Of a stretch of DNA of 34,780 nt, positions 15,795 to 23,146 are shown one piece after another. A program made the position numbers and the translations under genes. Numbering within the stretch: position 1 is the stretch's first letter; each line of letters starts with the position of its first letter. The notes below the pieces were generated by a model. That model was not told the DNA's origin, searched no databases, and saw only the letters and a list, made by a program, of their open reading frames with translations. This DNA is from Lachnospiraceae bacterium (GTDB lineage Bacteria; Bacillota; Clostridia; Lachnospirales; Lachnospiraceae): contig JAFUXG010000054.1 in assembly GCA_017470935.1 (NCBI GenBank), positions 1 to 34,780 of the forward strand, given 5' to 3'.

Positions 15795-15823
15795 ATTATA
15801 GCATATGCGGTTATAATGTGCAA
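15795..15823 (-). promoter_or_regulatory. Promoter of antisense RNA II
   Basis: Minus strand: -35 TTGCAC (plus 15818-15823), 17-bp spacer, consensus -10 TATAAT (plus 15795-15800). Better than the toxin promoter at the -35, consistent with antisense excess. Confidence 0.8.
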
Positions 15824-15851
15824 TATTCATTTTTACAAAATACGTTATACA

Positions 15852-16859
15852 TTACAAGCTATATATTCTTTCTCTTACTGTCTTGGATTCCCCGGGAGCA
15901 AGCTCCACATAGCCTGTCTCCTCTGCCGGAAGGTCAAGATTCGGTGCATCGATCATCCAGCTCATGGGCTCGGGACAGTAGTAGTCCTTTGTGCCGCGGT
16001 CATTCCAGACTATAAAGAATTTGAATGCATCATCCACCTCATAGCATATACGTCTGCCTGTGGTGGTGTCTGTTATGACTGCACCATGGAACTTCTTTCC
16101 GTCAACATCCATGGTGTCGATCTCGTACATATCGTTGTTGATAGGGAACTTGATCATATGTGCTGTACCATTAACATAGTTCTCATCATAAGCTGAAAGC
16201 TCCTTCTTATAAGGAGGGACCGGCAGCTGACGGAAGTTGATCGGCAGACGCTTTACTGCAGGAAGCTGAAGGCGTATGTCCTTTGCCCTGCTCTTCTTAC
16301 TGTGTGGTGCCTGGAAGGAGGTGTGGTTGCACACTCCGTAAGGCATCTGTTTATCCGACTGGTTGGTAAGTGTAAATGAATAGTGAAGCCCATCCTCATC
16401 TAACACAAATTCAAGCTCCGACTGGAATTTCACAGGATAGTATTCAAAGAAAAGATCCTTCTCATCATATACATATCTTGTCCTTGCGATAGCCTTATCG
16501 CCTTCGGCCTTCATTTCCACCACCTCATAATTTCTGGTGTGAAGGAATCCGTGTAAATGATTCTGGAACCTTCCCTCATTAACAGGGAACTGATATGTGG
16601 CATCACTTACCCTAAGTACACCGTTCTTCAAACGGTTTGGAAGGTAGAGCGTGGGCATTCCGTAGGTACAGGGACTGGATGTCAGCTTACGCATAGGTCT
16701 TTCCTTATTATAACGCAGAATCTCCATCTTGTTTTTGCAGTCACGGAGTCTTGCCACGTTACTTCCTACAGTCGGTGCGATGATCGCAAGATATCCTCCT
16801 GCCTTCATTTCGATAACGGGTACGCCGTCTAAGTGTATCTCTTTGCAGCTTGTGTTCAT
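15852..16859 (-). CDS. Aldose 1-epimerase (mutarotase) family protein
   Basis: GGAG at plus 16868-16871 selects ATG 16859-16857 (MNTSCKEIHLDGVPVIEM), 335 residues, typical for the galactose-mutarotase fold. Visible landmarks: PTVGSNVARLRDCKNKMEILR near the N-terminus, RFQNHLHGFLHTRNYEV (substrate His pair), YGVCNHTSFQAP (second conserved His) and a C-terminal CPEPMSWMIDAPN (acidic residue near the sugar site). It should interconvert alpha and beta anomers of aldoses in the cytoplasm, a helpful neighbour for the GH94 phosphorylase on the same strand, although the par-like locus and a terminator separate them. Confidence 0.85.
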   Translation of the reverse strand: MNTSCKEIHLDGVPVIEMKAGGYLAIIAPTVGSNVARLRDCKNKMEILRYNKERPMRKLTSSPCTYGMPTLYLPNRLKNGVLRVSDATYQFPVNEGRFQNHLHGFLHTRNYEVVEMKAEGDKAIARTRYVYDEKDLFFEYYPVKFQSELEFVLDEDGLHYSFTLTNQSDKQMPYGVCNHTSFQAPHSKKSRAKDIRLQLPAVKRLPINFRQLPVPPYKKELSAYDENYVNGTAHMIKFPINNDMYEIDTMDVDGKKFHGAVITDTTTGRRICYEVDDAFKFFIVWNDRGTKDYYCPEPMSWMIDAPNLDLPAEETGYVELAPGESKTVRERIYSL

Positions 16860-16937
16860 TGAAAATGCTCCTTTCATTCTATATGATCGAACTTGTATAT
16901 ATGAAATAGTGTATCACACTTTTGCAGATTGTGAAAG

Positions 16938-16965
16938 TTGTTTTGTGCCAATGTTGTGATATAAT
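16938..16965 (+). promoter_or_regulatory. Promoter of the Y-family polymerase gene
   Basis: -35 TTGTTT (16938-16943), 16-bp spacer, -10 TATAAT (16960-16965), 26 bp before the start codon. No SOS-box (GAACN4GTTC) is seen next to it. Confidence 0.6.
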
Positions 16966-16990
16966 TATAGTAAAAAAAAGGAGAACCGCC

Positions 16991-18175
16991 ATGGCACCAC
17001 AACCCATTTTCTTTCATGTAGATGTGAATAATGCTTTTCTTAGCTGGGAAGCCATATACCGTCAGACTGTGCTTGGTGAGTCAGAAGATATCCGGTTTCT
17101 TGATGCTATTATCTGCGGCGATATAAGTAAGCGCCACGGTGTTGTGCTGGCAAAATCCATGTCTGCAAAGAGGTATGGCGTGAAGACAGGTGAGCCGGTG
17201 GTGGATGCCATTAAGAAATGTCCCAATCTTAAGTGCTTTGAGCCCCACATGCATTATTACCATGAACGCTCGGCAGACCTTATGGAGATATTTGAGAAGT
17301 ATGCCCCGGTGGTGGAGCAATGCTCGGTGGATGAGGCATTTCTTGATATGACAGGTACTGAAAGAATGTACGGAGATATGGCGACATTCGCCCATAAATT
17401 AAAGGATGAGATAAGAGATACATTAGGTTTTACAGTGAACATTGGAATATCTAATAACAGACTGCTGGCAAAGATGGCAAGTGATTTTGAAAAGCCCGAC
17501 AGAGTACATACCCTATTCCCCAACGAGATAGAAGAGAAAATGTGGCCGCTTCCGGTGGAGGATTTGTTCTTTGTGGGAAAATCAACTGCGGTCAAATTAC
17601 ACTCCCTAGGCATACATACCATTGGGGATATAGCAGCGTGTGATCCTTCAGTGCTGCAATCCCATTTCAAAAGCCATGGTGTAGTCATATATGAGTTTGC
17701 GAACGGAATTGACAATACACTGGGAAGCAGAGGGGATGAAGAACAGAAGGGGTACGGTAATTCCACCACCATATCCTATGATGTGAGACTTGCGGAGGAT
17801 GCATATGCAATAATACGAAGGCTTTGCGAGAAAGTATGTGCAAGACTAAGGGCGGATGAGGTGCAGGCTACAGTGCTCTCGGTGGAGATAAAGGACAGTA
17901 ATTTTGCTGTGCACAGGCATCAGAGAAGTCTGCTGTCCCCCACTGATGTTACTGCCGAGTGCTATAAGACAGCCTGTGAGCTGTTTGATGAACTGTGGGA
18001 TGGTGCGCCCATAAGACTGCTTGGTGTGACTGCAAACAAGGTGACTGACAGCGGAATGCGTCAGCTTAATCTGTTCGATATGGATACTCATGATAAGATG
18101 AAGAATCTGGATAAGGCGCTGGATTCCATTCGCAATAAGTATGGGGATGGAGCAATCACAAGGGGGAAGCTGTAA
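16991..18175 (+). CDS. dinB: Y-family DNA polymerase IV
   Basis: AAGGAG upstream of ATG 16991 (MAPQPIFFHVDVNNAF); 394 residues. Catalytic carboxylates: Asp in HVDVNNAF (~11) and SVDEAFLDMTG (Asp114, Glu115). The fingers/palm segments GVKTGEPVVDAIKKCPNL and VNIGISNNRLLAKMASDFEKP, a helix-hairpin-helix region (LHSLGIHTIGDIAACD) and the little-finger domain follow. A beta-clamp-binding motif QLNLF sits at ~358-362. It performs error-prone translesion synthesis. VNNAFLSW, rather than VDxDxFF(A/Y)xVE, places it with the UmuC/DinB-like branch common in Clostridia. Confidence 0.93.
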   Translation: MAPQPIFFHVDVNNAFLSWEAIYRQTVLGESEDIRFLDAIICGDISKRHGVVLAKSMSAKRYGVKTGEPVVDAIKKCPNLKCFEPHMHYYHERSADLMEIFEKYAPVVEQCSVDEAFLDMTGTERMYGDMATFAHKLKDEIRDTLGFTVNIGISNNRLLAKMASDFEKPDRVHTLFPNEIEEKMWPLPVEDLFFVGKSTAVKLHSLGIHTIGDIAACDPSVLQSHFKSHGVVIYEFANGIDNTLGSRGDEEQKGYGNSTTISYDVRLAEDAYAIIRRLCEKVCARLRADEVQATVLSVEIKDSNFAVHRHQRSLLSPTDVTAECYKTACELFDELWDGAPIRLLGVTANKVTDSGMRQLNLFDMDTHDKMKNLDKALDSIRNKYGDGAITRGKL

Positions 18176-18271
18176 AAAACAAGCCTATCTGAATCGATAG
18201 ACCTGATGTTATACATATAATATACAATGGTGCTGCATTTGCGAGGCTTAAGGTGTTGTGATTTGGTGTTG

Positions 18272-18718
18272 CTATAGAATTCCCTGAAGACGGTATTCCG
18301 TCACCTTTGCAGCCACCACCCTGTGGTACTTCTCATACTTTGCAAAACGCTTCTCATCATGCTCTGTTGGGAAGGGAATGCGATCCCTGTTCATGTTGTC
18401 CTCCAGGTCATAGAGCTTCACCTGTGTTGCAAGGGGATTGGTCAGAACTCGTTCAATGAAAACACCATAGTCCTCACCCTCCTTCTTGGTAATGCAGGAG
18501 ATCGCATCAAGAATTTCTTTGGAAAAGCCTTCCTTTTCTAACATATCAATCGTCACAGGAGTGTCCTCCACAACATCATGAAGAATACCAACGATCTGTT
18601 CTATCTCATTTTGTCCCCGAAGCATAACGCGGATGGGGTGCAGAATATATATCTTTCCGGCTTTATCAATCTGTCCTCTGTGTGCCTCAACTGCGATTTC
18701 TATGGCTTTTTCCAGCAT
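18272..18718 (-). CDS. Small HD-domain hydrolase, RelA/SpoT-type (SAH/MESH1-like)
   Basis: Minus-strand AAGGAG before ATG 18718-18716; 148 residues. Metal-binding residues of the RSH hydrolase domain: AHRGQIDKAGKIYILHPIRV (His ~13 and His ~27), GILHDVVEDTPVT (HD ~47-48) and KLYDLEDNMNRDRI (Asp). The synthetase, TGS and ACT domains of full-length Rel proteins are missing, so this is a stand-alone hydrolase, possibly acting on (p)ppGpp or another nucleotide. No operon partner is close. Confidence 0.8.
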   Translation of the reverse strand: MLEKAIEIAVEAHRGQIDKAGKIYILHPIRVMLRGQNEIEQIVGILHDVVEDTPVTIDMLEKEGFSKEILDAISCITKKEGEDYGVFIERVLTNPLATQVKLYDLEDNMNRDRIPFPTEHDEKRFAKYEKYHRVVAAKVTEYRLQGIL

Positions 18719-18896
18719 ATTATTCTCCTTGGCCTGATAGGGTTAACGGCTAATAAGCATATAAAACATTATTATGCTTGTCCTTTCAAGGACATCATAC
18801 TATACATATAAGGAATCCACAAGAAGTAAAAATGCCAAAAGTTTGATGTATTATCCCAAGGGATTCAGAAAGTTTGTAGAAAAATGAAAAAAGGTA

Positions 18897-18925
18897 GTGA
18901 CATTTTTGAATAAATGTTGTAGAAT
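18897..18925 (+). promoter_or_regulatory. Promoter of tRNA-Pro
   Basis: -35 GTGACA (18897-18902), 17-bp spacer, -10 TAGAAT (18920-18925), about 47 nt of leader before the tRNA. Confidence 0.55.
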
Positions 18926-18978
18926 GCTTAGTGGATTAAATGTGATGCACATTATATGTGCAACGCATTATAATTTAT

Positions 18979-19053
18979 CGGGATGTGGCTCAGTTTGGCT
19001 AGAGCGCCACATTAGGGATGTGGAGGTCGCAGGTTCAAGTCCTGTCATTCCGA
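18979..19053 (+). tRNA. tRNA-Pro (anticodon AGG)
   Basis: 75 nt fold into a complete cloverleaf: acceptor CGGGATG/CATTCCG (one G-T wobble), D stem GCTC/GAGC, anticodon stem CCACA/TGTGG with loop TTAGGGA (anticodon AGG, reads CCU), variable AGGTC, T stem GCAGG/CCTGT, T loop TTCAAGT, discriminator A. CCA is not encoded. Foreign-looking DNA starts just downstream, as expected for an integration site. Confidence 0.93.
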
Positions 19054-19091
19054 CTTAACAAATTGCCTTGAAAACTAACGATTTTAAGGGG

Positions 19092-19131
19092 AAGAAGACA
19101 GTTTTATACGACTAACTGTCTTCTTATTTTT
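19092..19131 (+). terminator. Intrinsic terminator after the tRNA
   Basis: AAGAAGACAGTT (19092-19103) pairs perfectly with AACTGTCTTCTT (19114-19125), followed by ATTTTTT. Confidence 0.85.
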
Positions 19132-19163
19132 TACTCTATTTTCTCTATAATTGTATGCTAATT

Positions 19164-19215
19164 GTCGTAAAAATTGTCGTAACTGTCGTAAAAACGGTGT
19201 AAAAAATTGGCGTAA
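19164..19215 (+). repeat. Left array of GTCGTAA/GTGTAA words (possible integrase arm sites)
   Basis: GTCGTAA at 19164, 19176 and 19185, GGTGTAA at 19196 and GGCGTAA at 19209, 9-13 bp apart and all in one orientation. The 12-mer GGTGTAAAAAAT (19196-19207) recurs exactly at 24457-24468. Confidence 0.6.
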
Positions 19216-19298
19216 AAATTTTTTCTCGGCAAATCGTATAAAAATACATATATTGTTCTTGTTTTTCTGTATAAAAAGAATTTTTACAGAAAGAGGTG

Positions 19299-20045
19299 AT
19301 GCCTTATAATCTATTCAAGCTTCAGAATAAGGAACTTAGAAGAACTCTGTCGGATAGTCCTTCATTTTATCTGGCAAGGGATATCAAGCGTATTGGCGGC
19401 AATGAGATGAATAAGACTATGTTCACAAGGCTGACGGGGGCATTGTTTTCTTACGGAAGATGTTATGCAGTCTATAATTCAAGGGACAGTGTCATGAAGT
19501 GGAATGGCATGGGCGAGATCAAGACAGTCAATAACCTCATTGAGATCTGCAGGTATAACTCGAATATTAAGACTGTTGATTCGGCAATTCTTATGGGAGA
19601 ATCCTACGAGGCAGCTCTTACTACGGTAATGGAAAGTGACAAGAGCAGGAGATATGAGTTCAGGTTTGACAGTATATATAACCATATATATTTTGTACCC
19701 CTTAACGACTATGGCATCCGCCAGCTCAAAATCATGCTTCTGCCAGACTGGAATGAAAGGTTGTCTGACCTGCTTTTTGGAGATGCTTATGTCAGACCTG
19801 AAGAAAGGATATTTGAGTATGATGCATATATTGATAATAAATATATCTTCTCATTTCTTGATGGCGATATAGCACGATTGATAAGATTCAAGGAGGCGGC
19901 AGAATCAGATGAAAGTAAGATATATGAGATTGTCTGTTACCCACATCAGCTTGAAATCTTGAGATTTTATATGGGTGATAATTATTTTTATAAGACAATT
20001 TCTATTGATAAAGTGGAAAATAGTTTATCGTTATACTATGCATAA
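19299..20045 (+). CDS. Hypothetical accessory-region protein
   Basis: The frame opens at GTG 19296/ATG 19299; an AAGAGG lies very close (2 nt) to the ATG, so the true start may instead be the ATG at 19410 (MNKTMFTRLTGALFSYGRCY). About 248 residues, soluble, no signal or TM, no recognised catalytic motif. Segments such as RLTGALFSYGRCYAVYNSRDSVMKWNGMGE resemble cargo proteins I associate with Firmicutes conjugative elements, but I cannot name a family. It sits directly inside the left word array. Confidence 0.6.
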   Translation: MPYNLFKLQNKELRRTLSDSPSFYLARDIKRIGGNEMNKTMFTRLTGALFSYGRCYAVYNSRDSVMKWNGMGEIKTVNNLIEICRYNSNIKTVDSAILMGESYEAALTTVMESDKSRRYEFRFDSIYNHIYFVPLNDYGIRQLKIMLLPDWNERLSDLLFGDAYVRPEERIFEYDAYIDNKYIFSFLDGDIARLIRFKEAAESDESKIYEIVCYPHQLEILRFYMGDNYFYKTISIDKVENSLSLYYA

Positions 20046-20052
20046 TAATAGG

Positions 20053-20090
20053 TTGACATTCATATAATAAAATAGTACAATATATTGTAC
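20053..20090 (+). promoter_or_regulatory. yefM-yoeB promoter with palindromic operator over the -10
   Basis: -35 TTGACA (20053-20058), 17-bp spacer, -10 TACAAT (20076-20081). A perfect 16-bp palindrome GTACAATATATTGTAC (20075-20090) overlaps the -10. YefM operators in enterobacteria are built on TGTACA cores, so autoregulation by the YefM-YoeB complex is likely. Confidence 0.8.
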
Positions 20091-20122
20091 AAAGTATTGA
20101 ACAATAAATGGAGGCGATTATA

Positions 20123-20380
20123 ATGGTTGCAGTTAATTATTCAACAGTAAGAAATAATTTAAAAGATTATTGTGATAAAGCTACAGATCAACAGGAAACG
20201 GTAATTATTACTAGAAAAGATGAGAAAAATGTAGTGATTCTTAGTTTAGAAAGGTTTAATCAGCTCGAAAAGATGGCGCGTAATGCTGAGTATCTTGCTA
20301 TGGTTGATAGAAGTTTAGCTCAATTGCAGGCTGGTAAAGGCAGGCAGCATGATTTGATAGAGGAGGAAGATGATGAATAA
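20123..20380 (+). CDS. yefM: YefM/Phd-family antitoxin
   Basis: GGAGG (20110-20114) eight bases before ATG 20123; 85 residues. The N-terminal DNA-binding/dimer part is typical: NYSTVRNNLKDYCDKATDQQETVIITRKDEKNVVILSLERFNQLE. The C-terminus is acidic and disordered (EEEDDE), which in this family wraps the toxin. It overlaps yoeB by 8 nt. Together they form a type II toxin-antitoxin pair, common on integrative elements. Confidence 0.93.
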   Translation: MVAVNYSTVRNNLKDYCDKATDQQETVIITRKDEKNVVILSLERFNQLEKMARNAEYLAMVDRSLAQLQAGKGRQHDLIEEEDDE

Positions 20381-20633
20381 ATTATGGTCAGATCGTGCGT
20401 GGGATGATTATCTATACTGGCAGTCACAAGACAAGAAAACTCTAAAACGCATTAATCAACTGATTAAGGACATTGAGAGAAACGGATTATCTGAAGGCAT
20501 AGGTAAACCCGAACCATTAAGACATAGAAAAGCATGGAGCAGAAGAATTGACGAAACCAATAGGCTTTTGTATGATATGGATGCTGATGGTAATTTATGG
20601 ATAATTGCATGCAGAGGACATTATGAGGATTAA
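20373..20633 (+). CDS. yoeB: YoeB-family mRNA-interferase toxin
   Basis: AGGAGG (20361-20366), inside the end of yefM, is six bases before ATG 20373; 86 residues. Active-site residues of YoeB are conserved at matching positions: Glu47 (KPEPL), Arg64 (ETNRLLY) and C-terminal His83-Tyr84 (RGHYED). The protein cleaves mRNA on the ribosome unless bound by YefM. It appears intact. Confidence 0.94.
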   Translation: MNKLWSDRAWDDYLYWQSQDKKTLKRINQLIKDIERNGLSEGIGKPEPLRHRKAWSRRIDETNRLLYDMDADGNLWIIACRGHYED

Positions 20634-20703
20634 TGGAATTTGATATATTAGCTGACAGAACAAGGTATTTAATATTATTGACCAATTAAATAGTATTGTA
20701 AAT

Positions 20704-20737
20704 CAGGGAAAGTAAATAATACTCTCCCTGTTTTTTT
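20704..20737 (+). terminator. Intrinsic terminator of yefM-yoeB
   Basis: CAGGGA-A-AGTA (20704-20714) pairs with TACT-C-TCCCTG (20720-20730), followed by TTTTTTT. Confidence 0.85.
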
Positions 20738-20755
20738 ATGCAAATTGGAGGTGGA

Positions 20756-20935
20756 ATGTTGAGAAAAATATTAAGAAGGATAACGGTACCAGTTGTTAGC
20801 GCAATCGGTCTTACCGGTCTAATATATCTTGCTGGCATCATAACCCAGTTTATGAATAATTACCAGCTCTGGATGAGTGATGACGGCTTTTCCGGTAAGG
20901 CGGTGATGAAACCACCAGACTGGGATAGAAAATGA
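20756..20935 (+). CDS. Small single-TM protein of the accessory region
   Basis: GGAGGTGGA directly before ATG 20756; 59 residues. Basic start (MLRKILRRI), a TM helix (VPVVSAIGLTGLIYLAGIITQF), then a polar tail ending PPDWDRK. It overlaps the following small ORF by ATGA. Small membrane proteins of this kind accompany conjugation modules; I do not recognise a family. Confidence 0.6.
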   Translation: MLRKILRRITVPVVSAIGLTGLIYLAGIITQFMNNYQLWMSDDGFSGKAVMKPPDWDRK

Positions 20936-21090
20936 TAAATCATCTCATCAAACTGATAACAATCCCAAAAACACTCATCAGGAAGATACAGCCCACACTG
21001 CGTCCAATAATAAAAAAACTTTATACATATCAGCAGATAATCCGCCAGCGGATTTCTAATATATTAAATGGCAGACATGCCAAACAATAA
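20932..21090 (+). CDS. Small basic ORF coupled to the preceding gene
   Basis: ATG 20932 overlaps the upstream TGA (ATGA). 52 residues, strongly basic and without acidic residues (e.g. KLITIPKTLIRKIQPTLRPIIKK), probably amphipathic. No own ribosome site; coupling is the only support, so it may be a chance frame. Confidence 0.35.
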   Translation: MINHLIKLITIPKTLIRKIQPTLRPIIKKLYTYQQIIRQRISNILNGRHAKQ

Positions 21091-21130
21091 CCGGCAAAAC
21101 AAGACCGGTATCAAGAAAGGAGAGATTTTT

Positions 21131-21883
21131 ATGCCAAGAAAGAAAAAGGAAACAGATGCTGCAAAGGAGGTGGGAAGCATTGCGGAGACAGAAAAAGAGG
21201 ATATTCTCCAGACTGATTTAGAAACTGAAGTATCCAATACGACCGGTGATGATCATAATCTTGAGGAGACAGAAGGTGAAACCTCACACCAGACCGAAAT
21301 CGAAAATAGTCTGGAAGCAGATGATGGCGACTCACAGGTCAGCGAAAACTCCCAGACCGACATTGATAATTTCGCAGATAACGCGGGACAGGATGTAGAG
21401 CCAGAAGGATCTTTATTAAATTCTAATATTTTATCTCAGTCTGGTGGAGAAGCAGTTGAGAAGTAGAAAGGTCCTGATGCATCGAATGCTTCTGGGCGGG
21501 CAGCATTAAAAACACCCCATTCTGTCAGACCGACATCGAGAGTTCTTACGATTGATGAGCATCTGAGTGTCGAGACTGAAGTAGAAAAAGCCAAGAACGA
21601 TTATCTCGACTTATTGGAGTCACAAAAGACGGGAAGAATACTTAGTGGAACTATCCAAGGCGTAGAGAGAGGAGAAAATGTCCAGAGCATATCCTATGCA
21701 GTCATTTACCACGGTGACTACAAGGTTATCATACCTGCTGATGAGGCGGTAACACCACCGGAGGATTTCAGGGGGCAGCGTCCGGAAGATGTGATGCACT
21801 ACCTGATTACCAAAAGACTTGGAGCAGAGATTGACTATGTACATGCTTATGGGAAAAGGATCAAAGACTCTGTAAATGAATAA
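21131..21883 (+). pseudogene. Conjugative-transposon 'rrp5-like' S1-type protein interrupted by an in-frame TAG
   Basis: AAGGAG (21116-21121) precedes ATG 21131 (MPRKKKETDAAKE). The first frame stops at TAG 21464-21466, but the same frame continues without another stop to TAA 21881-21883. The downstream part (RVLTIDEHLSVETEVEKAKNDYLDL, TGRILSGTIQGVERGEN, AVIYHGDYKVIIPADE, PPEDFRGQRPEDVMHYLITKRLGAEIDYV) matches the pattern of a protein found in Tn916/Tn1549-like elements, often annotated as rRNA-biogenesis rrp5-like: acidic N-terminal half and S1-like C-terminal half. The end after DYV also departs from that pattern, suggesting truncation. Readthrough or two separate proteins cannot be excluded. 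Confidence 0.6.
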
Positions 21884-21945
21884 TGTGCGGCTTGAGGACC
21901 GATTCAATTCTACTGTCACTAGACATTAGACAAATTAGAGAGAAG

Positions 21946-22494
21946 ATGATCTTGATGGGAAAGACCGTTCATATAACAAGAAAGAAGAAATCAAGGAAAG
22001 GGAATAATCAGATAAGGTGTCCGTACTGTGGAGCTGTTGCAAGGTACCAAAGTGCCGATGGGATATACCGTGATAACAGCAGAAATGTAATGCTGTATGT
22101 ATGTCCTAATTACCCGGAATGTGATTCCTATGTGAGAGTACATGAGGGAACAAAGATTCCGGTTGGAAGCATGGCAAACAGAGAACTTAGAGGATTAAGG
22201 AAAGAGGCGCATGATTATTTCAACAAACTATATCTTAACGGATATATGTCAAAGGATGAAGCGTACCGCTGGCTTGCGGATATCATATGCACAACGGATA
22301 TGGCAAATGCACATATAGGCAATATGAGTGATTATTACTGCAGATTAGTGATCGAAAAGAGCAAGGATTTTATCAATGCCAGGAAACAGGCGGGATCGGA
22401 TAAGCCATATCAAGATGGGATGAAAAGGCGGTGCTTCGATGTGATCGGAGGTGGTCTTGATGAGACTGAACGAAAAAGAAAGGCGGTTAGTTGA
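21946..22494 (+). CDS. Zinc-finger protein (DUF3268-like)
   Basis: Start chosen at ATG 21946 after a weak AGAGAGAAG; ATG 21955 is equally possible. About 182 residues. Basic N-terminus (HITRKKKSRKG), then a zinc ribbon CPYCGAV...YVCPNYPECDSYV, followed by the conserved VHEGTKIPVGSMANRELRGLRKEAHDYFNKLYLNGYMSKDEAYRWLADI, the pattern of the DUF3268 zinc-finger family found in phages and integrative elements. The last 35 nt overlap the sigma-like gene. Probably nucleic-acid binding. Confidence 0.7.
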   Translation: MILMGKTVHITRKKKSRKGNNQIRCPYCGAVARYQSADGIYRDNSRNVMLYVCPNYPECDSYVRVHEGTKIPVGSMANRELRGLRKEAHDYFNKLYLNGYMSKDEAYRWLADIICTTDMANAHIGNMSDYYCRLVIEKSKDFINARKQAGSDKPYQDGMKRRCFDVIGGGLDETERKRKAVS

Positions 22495-23008
22495 GGATAA
22501 TATAAATCTTGTTCATAAGGTAATAAATGATAAGGTAAAATGCATGAATCTGATATCGGCATACTCAAGGGAGGATCTGTTCCAGATAGGCTGTATAGGG
22601 TTATGCAAAGCTGCTGCGACAGATAAAGGCGGATGTTTTTCCACATATGCGTACAGGCTCATCTGGAATGAGATTTGTGATGCACTTAAAGTAAACAGCA
22701 GAAAGTGGAGCAACGAGGTGGCGGTAGAAATGCTGCCTGAGAGTATTTTCCATGATGAGAGCGATGAAATCGAGTCAATGATAATGATTTACAGTATTCT
22801 AAGAGAATCAGGCAAACATGTTCCTCCATCTACAAGAAAAGGAATCAATGCGCTGCTTTTGATGGACGACGGGTATTCATGCAGGGAAATAGGATACAGA
22901 TACGGTGCAAGTGCGAATCTTATAACTGCATGGATATCAAAGGCCCGAAAATACCTGCGTTCCATTACAGAACTCAAAGAACTTGCCGATAGTATAAATG
23001 CAGCATGA
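22460..23008 (+). CDS. Sigma-70-like factor of the accessory region
   Basis: GGAGG (22447-22451) eight bases before ATG 22460 (MRLNEKERRLVEDNINLVHKVI); 182 residues. Region 2 is recognisable: SREDLFQIGCIGLCKAAATDKGGCFSTYAYRLIWNEICDALK. The C-terminal part has a helix-turn-helix-like MDDGYSCREIGYRYGASANLITAWISKARKYLRS corresponding to region 4. Such small sigma factors act as regulators in phages and conjugative elements. Overlap with the zinc-finger gene suggests coupled expression. Confidence 0.75.
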   Translation: MRLNEKERRLVEDNINLVHKVINDKVKCMNLISAYSREDLFQIGCIGLCKAAATDKGGCFSTYAYRLIWNEICDALKVNSRKWSNEVAVEMLPESIFHDESDEIESMIMIYSILRESGKHVPPSTRKGINALLLMDDGYSCREIGYRYGASANLITAWISKARKYLRSITELKELADSINAA

Positions 23009-23080
23009 AATTGTGGGCTGATAACACACAGATTGTTCAATTAAGCTTAACAGGGCATATTAATCTGTGTGAAAATAAGT

Positions 23081-23109
23081 TTGACCATACATATAATTGA
23101 TGCTATTAT
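23081..23109 (+). promoter_or_regulatory. Promoter of the CAP-domain gene
   Basis: -35 TTGACC (23081-23086), 17-bp spacer, -10 TATTAT (23104-23109). Confidence 0.65.
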
Positions 23110-23146
23110 CAATGGTAATTAAGATAAGTATATAGGGGATGATTCT

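Noticed and set aside
16922-16990. Upstream extension of the polymerase IV frame
   Set aside because: It overlaps the promoter -10 and lacks a ribosome site; ATG 16991 has AAGGAG and begins the conserved fold.
18182-18250. AAGCCT...AGGCTT and CTATC...GATAG pairings after the polymerase gene
   Set aside because: Short stems, long loop and no T tract; too weak to call a terminator.
19164-19215. Regular short repeats considered as a CRISPR array
   Set aside because: The repeated words are only 6-7 nt with 2-6 nt between them; no repeat-spacer length pattern and no cas genes.
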